Source: Bacillota bacterium | GTDB lineage: Bacteria; Bacillota; Clostridia; Lachnospirales; WQUN01 | DNA length: 13,197 nucleotides | Direction of reading: 5' to 3' | Assembly (NCBI GenBank): GCA_009782085.1 | Contig: WQUN01000096.1 | Span: 1 to 13,197 of the forward strand | In this document: one piece after another, positions 1 to 6,310 of the stretch | Layout of the letters: each line of letters opens with the position of its first letter | Position numbering within the stretch: position 1 is the first letter of the stretch | Made by a program: the position numbers and the translations under genes | The notes under the pieces: model-generated | What the model was told of the DNA's origin: nothing | Databases searched by the model: none | What the model saw: only the letters and a program-made list of their open reading frames with translations

Positions 1-5
1 CAACA

Positions 6-63
6 TGTCATTCTGAGCGCAAGCGAAGAATCTTAAGACCCTTCGCTTACGCTCAGGGTGACA
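6..63. repeat. REP-like palindrome (TGTCATTCTGAGCG family)
   Basis: An imperfect inverted repeat begins TGTCATTCTGAGCGCAAGCG and ends CGCTTACGCTCAGGGTGACA. It can fold into one long hairpin. The same motif occurs at 265-293 and, on both arms, at 7799-7869, so this is a dispersed family. Motifs of this kind are common intergenic repeats in many bacteria. The following stretch, 64-176, holds no gene or structure that I can support. Confidence 0.8.
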
Positions 64-176
64 CCCGAGGGGTGTTGTACGTTAGAGAACAACCCGGGGG
101 GCGTCCCCTACGATTTTCCTGCGATTACCACACGAAAATTTGCTGTATCCCGCACCGCTTAATACGAATCTCTGAT

Positions 177-249
177 TAAAACTTCACAGGCGGAGCCGAA
201 ACGCCGAACGCTTCAATGGCGTTCTCGGCGACAGACTGTGAAGATTTTA
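177..249. repeat. Palindromic element with TAAAA-TTCACAG ends
   Basis: The outer arms CTTCACAG (182-189) and CTGTGAAG (236-243) pair perfectly. Flanking TAAAA/TTTTA lengthens the match with one indel. Inside, GCCGA plus AACGCC (195-205) pairs with GGCGTT plus TCGGC (218-229), with a single-base bulge and a 12-nt loop. The core GAACGCTTC...TCGGCGACAG recurs at 5931-5962 and, inverted, at 322-352, which suggests one mobile palindrome family. No coding capacity is seen. Confidence 0.7.
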
Positions 250-250
250 G

Positions 251-294
251 GCAACCTCTATAAACTGTCATCCTGAGCGAAGCGAAGGATCTTA
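251..294. repeat. Half copy of the 7784-7891 MITE
   Basis: These 44 bases are identical to 7784-7827, the left arm of the complete palindromic element downstream: the terminal repeat GCAACCTCTATAAAC followed by the TGTCATCCTGAGCG arm. The right arm is missing, so this is a truncated or solo copy. Confidence 0.85.
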
Positions 295-352
295 TACCGG
301 AGTGCGAAAACACTAACCTCCTCTGTCGCCGACACGCCGCTGAAGCGTTCGT
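293..352. repeat. Diverged copy of the TATACCGGA palindrome
   Basis: It starts with TATACCGGAG and carries GTCGCCGA, CGCCGC and GAAGCGTTCGTCG in the same order as the reverse complement of the complete element at 5891-5973. The second TATACCGGA end is missing. It ends a few bases from the mannosidase stop codon (357-359), so it occupies the immediate 3' flank of that gene. Confidence 0.55.
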
Positions 353-356
353 CGCG

Positions 357-3188
357 CTAAAACTCCACTTCCACCGCGCAAGCCGCGTGGGCCTTTATCT
401 CAAACTCCACAGTATCCCTTTCAATTCTGACGGCTCCGTTAATGGGCCTTTCCAGCGCGTCCACGAACCTGGCCGCCCTTACCGGCTTCCCGAATCCGAT
501 TTTGACCGCCGCGTCCTTGCCGTCCGGCTCGTAGCAGCGGACGATCGCCGCGTTTTGCGCCCCGTCCTCCGGGAGTTTGACGGCCGACAGGATAACGTCC
601 CCCTCCAGCCTCAGAAAGCTGCCCGCCCTCGCGCGGGTCCCGGCGCGGGAGGCGCCCGAAATGGCTATCGGCTGGCTGTTGTACGCCGCGGAACGCCTCA
701 AAAGGCCGATGTTTCCGGCGGCGTCCTCCGCCCCGAGCGCGAACTCGATCCTGTGGACGCCGATCTCGGGATACGGGTCCGGGTCGTAGGTGCTGTGGAT
801 CAGGTTCAGGGCGAGGGTGTCGCCGAAAGCCCTGTAGCCGTATTTCGTTTTGGTGAATATCGTGGCCGAGCTTCCTCCGGGATTCTTCGCGCAGGCGAAG
901 CTCTGGCCGGGGACGTCGTGGTCAAGGCCGGGGCGCTTTATGACGCCGAACGGCATGTCGTACAGGAATTCGGCCGCCTCGTAGCCCAGCGCCGCGGAGA
1001 ATTGGAGCTGCGGGACGAACGTCTCCGCCGACCCGATCTCCTTCCAGTCCGCGACGACCTCGTAGCAAAGCTCCGCCGCGTCTTTCTCCAGCGAAACGGT
1101 GACGGTGAGTTTAGACGAGCCGCATCCGCAGGTATACCTGATAAACTGGCACAGGGAGTCCTCTCCGAGTACGGAGCGCGTTACGCGCACGTCCGCCATC
1201 GGGTCCGACGACATGTACCTGCCCGTCCTCCAGGCCGAGCCGCCCCGCCCGGGTTCCTCTTTGACGTACTTCAGCCCGCCGCGCTTTATAAGGTTCTGCC
1301 CGTTCCGCTTGTCGGCGAAGGAGACGATCTCCATATTCACCGGGTCGAAATCCACGGCCACGAGCCCGTTCTCCAGCCTGTAGCGTTGGACGCGCAAAGT
1401 GCGGTTGGCGTCGTCCTCGACGCCGGGGCAGGCGACTCTTTCCGGGCGTTTTTCCCGGAGAGCGACCGTCGCGTAGCCGTAAGGCTCCAGTTCGACCTCG
1501 GCGGCCAGCTCGCGGTAGGAGTGCCCCCAGTAGTTCTGGCCCATCGGGCCCGCGCCGTGTCCGAAATCATCCGTTATCTGGAATCTGACCGGTTTCCCGC
1601 CGCCGTCCGTGAGCTCGATGCCGCCGGTTTCCCCGGGCCAGTCCCACAGGCGGAACCTGACAAGACGCTTGCCGTTCGAGGGGGAGTTGTTGAACACGTG
1701 ATATATCCTGCCGGCGCCGCCGCCGCGCTCAGCGGCGGGCAAAACGAAATCCGTCACGGACATGCCGACGCCCGCGCCCTCGGATACCGAATCGCTTTTT
1801 TCCCCGGCGTCCGCGAGCCCGGCGGTGTCTATCGCGGCGGATATGGCGCGCATGGCGTTCGCCATGGACGTGTTGGCCCGCGAAAGGGTGTCCTGGAACA
1901 GCCCCAGCGCGTCCTCGCGGGTGTTGACCACGCCGGAGCCCGGCAATATGTCGTGGAAATGGTTGAAAAGGGTGTTTATCCAGCCCGCCTTGAGATAATC
2001 CTGACCGTACGCCGCCGCGCCGCCAAGCGCCGCCGCGGCGTTCAGAAGCTCCGCCTGGAAGAGGCGGTTCTCCGCGACGCGGTTCGCGGCCTTTATGCGC
2101 GTCTGCGACGTATAGCAGCCGTCAAAAATGAAGTTCAGCTCTTTGTCCACGACGGGCAGGCTGTCTCTCAGGGCCTCGGCGGCTTTGAAAAACTCCCTGA
2201 ACGTCCCGAACTTTATGACCGGAGCGAGGGGCCACGAGCCCATGTCGATTATCCGCTCAATGTCGCGCCTGGTCGGCCCGCCGCCGTGGTCGCCGACGCC
2301 GTAGACCTTCAACGCGGTTTTCGCGCCCGTCTGCCGGAAAAAATCTACCTTCGCGAGAGCCATGTCCGGCTCGGCAGAGGCGTTGTACCACTCCTGATCG
2401 CGGTAGGAGAGCACCTCCGCGCCCGACGGGGACCTGAACCTGTACAGGAGGTGACCGTCTAAGCCGCGGCAGTGGTAGTAATACTTCACTCCGCCGTGGG
2501 AGAGGATTTCCGGCACGTTGACGCTGTGGCCGAAGGTGTCCGGCTCGAAGTCGATCTCCAGTTCCTCCGGCGCGAGGCCGAATTTTTCCTTAAAATAGTT
2601 CTTCGTGTAGAGGATATGCCTGGTCAGGCTTTCGCCGACGGGCATGTTCTTGTCCGTCTCGACCCACGTCGAGGCCGTGACCTCCCATCTCTTCTCCTCC
2701 ACGCGCCGCCTGATCTCTTCGAACATGCCGGGGTCGTACTTTTCGGCGATCGCGTAGACCGAGGCCTGGGACTGGCTGAAAGTGAAGTTTTCGTACTCGT
2801 CCATGAGGCCGAGCATCGTCCTGAAAGTGTCCAGGGTGACGGCGGTCGTCTCCGCCGCGCTCCACATCCAGTTCATGTCGATATGCGCGTGCGCCGCGCA
2901 GAGGATCGTGTACTCCTTGGCCGCCCTCGAGACGTCCCCGAGCATCCCCTCGATTTCCAGGACGTGGTCTTTTGTGACCGCGCCGCTTTGGTGGTAAAGC
3001 TCCTTCAGCCTTTCGGCCGCGAGGCGGGCTTTTTCATCGTATATGCCCGCGCAGAGCTCGTCCGAGAACTTCACGGCGAACAGGAGCTCCGAGGCGGCGC
3101 GCCTGCGCCAGTAGTCCGCGCCCGGGTACAGGCCGGAATCGTCCGCGGGTTTGTTCAGTTTTTTTAAGAATCGGATGTCTGCCTTCAA
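357..3188 (-). CDS. GH38 family alpha-mannosidase
   Basis: Retaining exo-alpha-mannosidase of glycoside hydrolase family 38, about 943 aa, with no signal peptide and so probably cytosolic; it would trim alpha-mannose from imported oligosaccharides. Numbering from the chosen start, the N-terminal catalytic domain (about 93-370) carries HAHIDMNWMW with metal ligands H102 and D104, then DFEPDTFGHS with D217 as nucleophile and metal ligand, and GVGDHGGGPT near 298-307. NHFHDILPGS supplies the last zinc ligand, H412. A helical middle domain follows (about 375-460), then a large beta-sandwich C-terminal region (about 490-943). Start choice: GGAGGG lies six bases before a TTG at 3188, while the ATG at 3206 has no good ribosome site, so TTG is preferred; the ATG would add six residues. 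The stop is TAG. Linkage specificity cannot be read from sequence. No transporter or regulator sits next to it. Confidence 0.93.
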   Translation of the reverse strand: MKADIRFLKKLNKPADDSGLYPGADYWRRRAASELLFAVKFSDELCAGIYDEKARLAAERLKELYHQSGAVTKDHVLEIEGMLGDVSRAAKEYTILCAAHAHIDMNWMWSAAETTAVTLDTFRTMLGLMDEYENFTFSQSQASVYAIAEKYDPGMFEEIRRRVEEKRWEVTASTWVETDKNMPVGESLTRHILYTKNYFKEKFGLAPEELEIDFEPDTFGHSVNVPEILSHGGVKYYYHCRGLDGHLLYRFRSPSGAEVLSYRDQEWYNASAEPDMALAKVDFFRQTGAKTALKVYGVGDHGGGPTRRDIERIIDMGSWPLAPVIKFGTFREFFKAAEALRDSLPVVDKELNFIFDGCYTSQTRIKAANRVAENRLFQAELLNAAAALGGAAAYGQDYLKAGWINTLFNHFHDILPGSGVVNTREDALGLFQDTLSRANTSMANAMRAISAAIDTAGLADAGEKSDSVSEGAGVGMSVTDFVLPAAERGGGAGRIYHVFNNSPSNGKRLVRFRLWDWPGETGGIELTDGGGKPVRFQITDDFGHGAGPMGQNYWGHSYRELAAEVELEPYGYATVALREKRPERVACPGVEDDANRTLRVQRYRLENGLVAVDFDPVNMEIVSFADKRNGQNLIKRGGLKYVKEEPGRGGSAWRTGRYMSSDPMADVRVTRSVLGEDSLCQFIRYTCGCGSSKLTVTVSLEKDAAELCYEVVADWKEIGSAETFVPQLQFSAALGYEAAEFLYDMPFGVIKRPGLDHDVPGQSFACAKNPGGSSATIFTKTKYGYRAFGDTLALNLIHSTYDPDPYPEIGVHRIEFALGAEDAAGNIGLLRRSAAYNSQPIAISGASRAGTRARAGSFLRLEGDVILSAVKLPEDGAQNAAIVRCYEPDGKDAAVKIGFGKPVRAARFVDALERPINGAVRIERDTVEFEIKAHAACAVEVEF

Positions 3189-3194
3189 AATTTT

Positions 3195-3200
3195 CCCTCC
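3195..3200 (-). promoter_or_regulatory. Ribosome binding site deciding the GH38 start
   Basis: The minus strand reads GGAGGG-AAAATT-TTG, an ideal Shine-Dalgarno spacing for a TTG start at 3188. It falls inside the longer open frame that begins at ATG 3206, which itself is preceded only by GCGGAACATAA. This favours the shorter protein. Confidence 0.6.
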
Positions 3201-3351
3201 GCTCATTTATGTTCCGCTAGATGTTATAATATCGGAGGGAAAGACGCAAGGGAAAAAATATTATCATTTCTTTTCAATGACATTTTATAGTTTTCGTTCC
3301 AACAGACTTACAGTATTTATTATTCTCTTCCGCACAAAATATGAAGGCGGA

Positions 3352-3381
3352 TTGCGGTAAAAATCGCGGCGCAAATAATAT
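3352..3381 (+). promoter_or_regulatory. Possible promoter for the repeat lipoprotein gene
   Basis: TTGCGG (3352-3357) and TAATAT (3376-3381) are separated by 18 bases in an AT-rich stretch upstream of the lipoprotein start. The match to sigma-A consensus is modest. The divergent region 3207-3458 otherwise shows only AT-rich sequence and the GAGGAGGAG ribosome site about nine bases before ATG 3459. No convincing promoter for the leftward mannosidase was found. Confidence 0.3.
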
Positions 3382-3458
3382 CATGGGTATAAAAGAGATG
3401 CCGCATACCGGACGCTCCGCTGTAATATCGCGATAGATTTGAGGAGGAGAATATTAAT

Positions 3459-5669
3459 ATGAACCTTAAAAAGATCTTGTGTGTCGGAGCTGTCGCTGGC
3501 ATGGTCGCCGTGACGGGGTGCGCCTCGAACACGCCGGCCAATAACCACGGCAACCGTACCGGAGAAAACCTTACCAACAGCATATACCGTAACAGCCGGG
3601 GCCAAGGCTACGGATATAATTACGACCGTTACGACTACAACGCGAACCGGGTCAACAACACAGCCGGCAGGCTTGCGAACTCCGCCCGTCAGGGCGTGGG
3701 GCGCATAGGCAACGCGGCCGGCCGCGCCGTTGACGATACGCGCGGCTTAGGGGGCGGATTTCGTGACACGGGAAACTATAACGCCGGAAACTACAGCCGC
3801 GTCGCGAACAACGCCGGCAACCTCGGGCGTACCGGCGCCGCGCCGTATACCGGCTTTCAAACCGGAACTCATACCGCGCCGTATACCGGACGCCAAACCG
3901 GAGTTTATCCCGCGGGTAATGCCGGATACGCGCCCAATGCCGCTGTCCGCGGCGGGGCGAACGCGGGAGGTCTGAACCTGACCACCTCCGCCAACAGGGC
4001 CGGCGGCGTCGCCAACGCCAACAACGCTGTCGGCGGCCTCGCCAACGCCAACAATACGGCCGTCGGCCTCGCCAATAACGCGGACGGCGGCCTCACCCAC
4101 GGCGTAAACACCGCGGCGCGGGCCAACGCCGCAATACGCGCCAACACGGCGGCGCTGAACAACAACGCCGCGCGCGCCAACACGATCGGCGCGACGATAG
4201 GCGCCAACGCGAACAGGCTCAACGCCGCAACCGTTCCCGCCGCCACGGCGAGACCGGTCAGGAGGAACGCCAACGCCGCCGGGACGGCCGGAACGCATAA
4301 CGCGGCCGCCGGGACGGCAGGTACCGCGCGGACGGGCGGAACGCGCAACGCGACCGTCGCCGGTACGGCCGGAGCGACCGCCGCTCCCGCGGCCCTGGCG
4401 GCCAGGGCAAATACGGCCGGAACCACTGCGGCCAGGGCCAACACGGCCGGAACCAGAACCACTACGACCAGGGCCAATACGGCCGGAACCAGAACTACTA
4501 CAGCCAGGACCAATAGGGCTACAACCAGGGCCAATACGGTCGCAACCAGGGCCAACACGGCTGTAACCAGGGCCACTACAACCAGGGCCAACACGGCCGC
4601 AACCAGGGCCAACACAACCAGGGCCAACACGGCCGTAACCAGGGCCAACACGACCAGGGCAAATACGGCGGTTGGAGGTAACACGGCAGCCAACAACGCG
4701 AATGTTACCCGCCAGAACACCGTGATAAGGAACGCGGGCAACGTGAACACGGCGGTCCGGAACGCAAATTGGAACGATCAGAACCGTCGCCTGGCCTACA
4801 ACGCCGACACGATACACCGCGGGCTGATAGCCAACGCGCGCGCGGCGGGCCTGTACAACAACACCACGCCCTACGGCGCAATGCATAACAACGTAGGTTT
4901 TGGGGCGAACAACGCCAACCTGTATAACAACACCATGCCCTACGGCGCGTTGAATAACAACGCGGGTTTTGGGGCGAACAGCGCCAACCTGTATAACAAC
5001 ACCACGCCCTACGGCGCGTTGAATAACAACGCGGGTTTTGGGGCGAACAGCGCCAACCTGTATAACAACACCACGCCCTACGGCGCGTTGAATAACAACA
5101 CGGGTTTTGGTGCGAGCAGCGCCAGCCTGTATAACAACACCACGCCCTACGGCGCAATGAATAACAACGTAGGTTTTGGGGCGAACAGCGCCAACCTGTA
5201 CAACAACACCACGCCCTACGGCGCGTTGAATAACAACGCGGGTTTTGGGGCGAACAGCGCTTACCGGTATAACAACGCCATGCCCTACGGCGTCGTGAAC
5301 AACGCCGGGTTTGCGGCGAACAGCGCGGGAATGCGCCGCAGCTGGACGCCGTATGACAACATGCGCAACAGCGCTGGCGTCTCGGCGCACGACTCACAGA
5401 CCAACAACGCCATGCACCGCGGAATCGTGAACAACGCGGGATTTGCTGTGAACAACGCGGGATTTGCCGCGAACAGAACGTACCCCTACAACAACACGGC
5501 TGCGTATGGGAACATGCGCAACAGCGCGGGCATCGCGGCGAGCGATTCGCAGGCGTATAACAACGCCGCGCACTACGGCGCGTATCCCTCCGGGCAAAGC
5601 GTTCCGTTCGTCAACCGCGTGAGCTACGGCGCTGCGTATAACAACACTGCGCACTACGGCGGCCTATAA
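3459..5669 (+). CDS. Asn/Ala/Thr-rich repeat lipoprotein of unknown function
   Basis: A 736-residue low-complexity protein that I do not recognise. MNLKK, a hydrophobic stretch (6-17) and the lipobox V-T-G-C with C21 predict a lipoprotein anchored to the outer face of the cytoplasmic membrane (or to an outer membrane, if one exists). After a Tyr/Asn-rich segment (about 45-65), residues 165-460 are Ala/Asn/Thr/Arg rich with many short RANTA and TTRANTA repeats. Residues 464-601 are six 23-residue units of the form LYNNTTPYGALNNNAGFGA plus a degenerate seventh; shorter NNAGFA and AYNN-AHYG repeats follow. There is no catalytic motif. GAGGAGGAG gives a strong ribosome site. The frame stops at TAA 5667-5669, inside 28-bp tandem repeats, and an in-frame tail of similar composition lies beyond. 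Possible roles include a surface or spore-coat-like matrix; this is a guess from composition only. Confidence 0.7.
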   Translation: MNLKKILCVGAVAGMVAVTGCASNTPANNHGNRTGENLTNSIYRNSRGQGYGYNYDRYDYNANRVNNTAGRLANSARQGVGRIGNAAGRAVDDTRGLGGGFRDTGNYNAGNYSRVANNAGNLGRTGAAPYTGFQTGTHTAPYTGRQTGVYPAGNAGYAPNAAVRGGANAGGLNLTTSANRAGGVANANNAVGGLANANNTAVGLANNADGGLTHGVNTAARANAAIRANTAALNNNAARANTIGATIGANANRLNAATVPAATARPVRRNANAAGTAGTHNAAAGTAGTARTGGTRNATVAGTAGATAAPAALAARANTAGTTAARANTAGTRTTTTRANTAGTRTTTARTNRATTRANTVATRANTAVTRATTTRANTAATRANTTRANTAVTRANTTRANTAVGGNTAANNANVTRQNTVIRNAGNVNTAVRNANWNDQNRRLAYNADTIHRGLIANARAAGLYNNTTPYGAMHNNVGFGANNANLYNNTMPYGALNNNAGFGANSANLYNNTTPYGALNNNAGFGANSANLYNNTTPYGALNNNTGFGASSASLYNNTTPYGAMNNNVGFGANSANLYNNTTPYGALNNNAGFGANSAYRYNNAMPYGVVNNAGFAANSAGMRRSWTPYDNMRNSAGVSAHDSQTNNAMHRGIVNNAGFAVNNAGFAANRTYPYNNTAAYGNMRNSAGIAASDSQAYNNAAHYGAYPSGQSVPFVNRVSYGAAYNNTAHYGGL
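4400..4680 (+). repeat. Short tandem repeats CCAGGGCCAANACGGC
   Basis: Degenerate tandem copies of about 15-24 bp built on ACCAGGGCCAACACGGCC run inside the lipoprotein gene. They encode RANTA-(G/A/V)T blocks in the main frame. A second frame reads Gln-Gly-Gln-His/Tyr-Gly-Arg-Asn repeats, broken only by TAG at 4514 and TAA at 4679. Confidence 0.8.
4848..5327 (+). repeat. 69-bp tandem repeat, six units plus a degenerate seventh
   Basis: Units of 69 bp begin at 4848, 4917, 4986, 5055, 5124 and 5193, with a weaker seventh from 5262. Each encodes 23 residues containing YNNTTPYGA, NNN and GFGAN. Adjacent units differ at only a few positions, which indicates recent in-frame duplication. Confidence 0.93.
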
Positions 5670-5720
5670 TAACACGGCGCACTACGGCGGCCTATAACAA
5701 CACGGCGCACTACGGCGGCC
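5637..5720 (+). repeat. 28-bp tandem repeat, three copies, at the gene's 3' end
   Basis: Three copies start at 5637, 5665 and 5693 with the pattern TATAAYAACACKGCGCACTA followed by CGGCGGCC. Because 28 is not a multiple of three, each copy shifts the reading frame. The CTATAATAA junction after copy 1 creates two consecutive TAA codons that end the lipoprotein. Confidence 0.9.
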
Positions 5721-5798
5721 TATATCAACACCAGCCCGGACGGCGGTATCCGGCATTTCAATACGAACACGGCCGGGTATTCCACCTATACTGGATAA
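5721..5798 (+). pseudogene. Detached C-terminal tail of the repeat lipoprotein
   Basis: In the same reading frame as the lipoprotein, but beyond its stop codons, TAT ATC AAC ACC encodes YINTSPDGGIRHF followed by NTNTAGYSTYTG, then TAA at 5796-5798. The Asn/Thr/Gly/Tyr composition matches the protein upstream. It is probably the ancestral C-terminus, now separated by the 28-bp repeats. The final codons overlap the dispersed repeat at 5786-5837, so the stop itself could be fortuitous. Confidence 0.5.
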
Positions 5799-5837
5799 CT
5801 GCAGAAACTAGAGCCTGGAGCCTAGAAAAAACCTTGC
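5786..5837 (+). repeat. 52-bp dispersed repeat, copy 1 (inverted pair)
   Basis: CTATACTGGATAAC, GAAACTAGAGCCTGGAGCCT and ACCTTGC appear here and, on the opposite strand, at 12844-12895, with 49 of 52 positions identical. It starts inside the detached lipoprotein tail. Confidence 0.9.
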
Positions 5838-5890
5838 AGACGCTGGGTTGTTTCGACATTTCCGTTGTAGATATATGTGGTTAAGCGGTA

Positions 5891-5973
5891 TATACCGGAT
5901 GCAGAAAACATTTGCCGACGACGAGCCGATTCGACGAACGCTTCTGCGGCGAATCGGCGACGGCTCCGGTATA
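5891..5973. repeat. Palindromic element with TATACCGGA terminal repeats
   Basis: Perfect 9-bp terminal inverted repeats, TATACCGGA (5891-5899) and TCCGGTATA (5965-5973), enclose a second perfect inverted repeat, GCCGATTCG (5925-5933) and CGAATCGGC (5950-5958). The 83-bp size and nested palindromes suit a small non-autonomous element. A diverged copy lies at 293-352 and the core is shared with 177-249. Confidence 0.7.
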
Positions 5974-6017
5974 ATGTCAACAGGAAGCCGCCCCCTACAA
6001 AGCCGCATTCCACGTAG

Positions 6018-6039
6018 GGTCGGGGTTCCATTCCCGACC
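6018..6039. repeat. Hairpin GGTCGGG/CCCGACC
   Basis: A perfect 7-bp stem with an 8-nt loop is flanked by GTAGG motifs on both sides and followed by GAACAACCCG. That decamer also occurs at about 87-96, so this may be another dispersed palindrome family. No T-run follows, so it is not a typical terminator. It lies in the 5799-6292 gap, where no gene is supported. Confidence 0.45.
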
Positions 6040-6057
6040 GAACAACCCGTAGGCTTA

Positions 6058-6077
6058 TCCTTAACCTGTTGACTTTG
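6058..6077 (+). repeat. 20-bp direct repeat, copy 1
   Basis: TCCTTAACCTGTTGACTTTG is repeated at 6212-6231 with two C/T differences, in the same orientation and about 154 bp apart. It contains a TTGAC motif, but no matching -10 box is evident. Confidence 0.6.
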
Positions 6078-6160
6078 GTATTCCACCCCTTATGGGGCGT
6101 AAAGCAAACGGAACGGACAGGGAATGTTATAGTGTCCTCGGAAACTCATTATGGTGATGA

Positions 6161-6185
6161 GGGGCGCGCTCGGCGCGCCCCTTTT
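6161..6185 (+). terminator. Rho-independent terminator, orphan
   Basis: A perfect 9-bp GC stem, GGGGCGCGC (6161-6169) and GCGCGCCCC (6173-6181), has a three-base loop and is followed by TTTT. It is oriented for rightward transcripts, but the nearest rightward gene ends about 490 bases upstream. It could end a long lipoprotein transcript or an unrecognised small RNA. On the other strand there is no T-run, so it is a weak candidate for ending the leftward DUF2130 transcript. Confidence 0.55.
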
Positions 6186-6211
6186 GGGTTCCAGCGTCAT
6201 AAACGTGAATG

Positions 6212-6231
6212 TCCTTAACCCGTCGACTTTG
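6212..6231 (+). repeat. 20-bp direct repeat, copy 2
   Basis: TCCTTAACCCGTCGACTTTG, partner of 6058-6077, matches it at 18 of 20 bases. The two copies bracket the hairpin terminator at 6161-6185. Confidence 0.6.
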
Positions 6232-6251
6232 TTTTGGGTACAAATGTTTCT

Positions 6252-6310
6252 GTCTCCGTCAGTCGCCTTCGCTCTCACTCCTTCAGTCTCCGTCAGTCGC
6301 CTTCGCTCTC
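6252..6310 (-). repeat. 34-bp-period tandem duplication across the DUF2130 stop
   Basis: A 25-bp sequence starting GTCTCCGTCAGTCGCC appears at 6252-6276 and again at 6286-6310. The right copy contains the last codons and TGA stop of the DUF2130 gene. The left copy lies just past the stop and is a duplicated 3' end. Confidence 0.85.

Noticed and set aside
387..2462. Long rightward open frame (691 codons) opposite the mannosidase
   Set aside because: It is antisense to well-conserved GH38 catalytic motifs. Its Arg/Val/Gly-rich product shows no motif, and the GC-rich third positions of the real gene explain the lack of stops.
3905..4750. Leftward frame encoding a very hydrophobic LALVV-rich protein that looks membrane-spanning
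   Set aside because: It is the mechanical antisense reading of Ala/Asn/Thr codons in the RANTA repeats. There are no loops, charges or start signal of a real membrane protein.
4848..5261. CRISPR-like array
   Set aside because: The 69-bp units are contiguous with no unique spacers and stay in frame with the lipoprotein, so this is a coding tandem repeat.
3747..5390. 547-codon leftward frame opposite the repeat lipoprotein
   Set aside because: It lacks a ribosome site and signal sequence. Its repeats mirror those of the plus strand, whereas the plus frame has a lipobox and a strong ribosome site.
5664..5720. Programmed frameshifting to reach the C-terminal tail
   Set aside because: The tail is already in the same frame as the gene and the barrier is TAATAA. 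No slippery heptamer with a downstream structure was seen, so tandem-repeat disruption is simpler.
5848..6072. 74-codon rightward frame after the lipoprotein
   Set aside because: It runs straight through the TATACCGGA palindrome and another hairpin, has no ribosome site, and has a composition typical of chance reading.
6161..6181. Hairpin as terminator of the leftward DUF2130 gene
   Set aside because: In that direction the stem is followed by TCATCACC with no T-run; the T-run is only on the rightward side.
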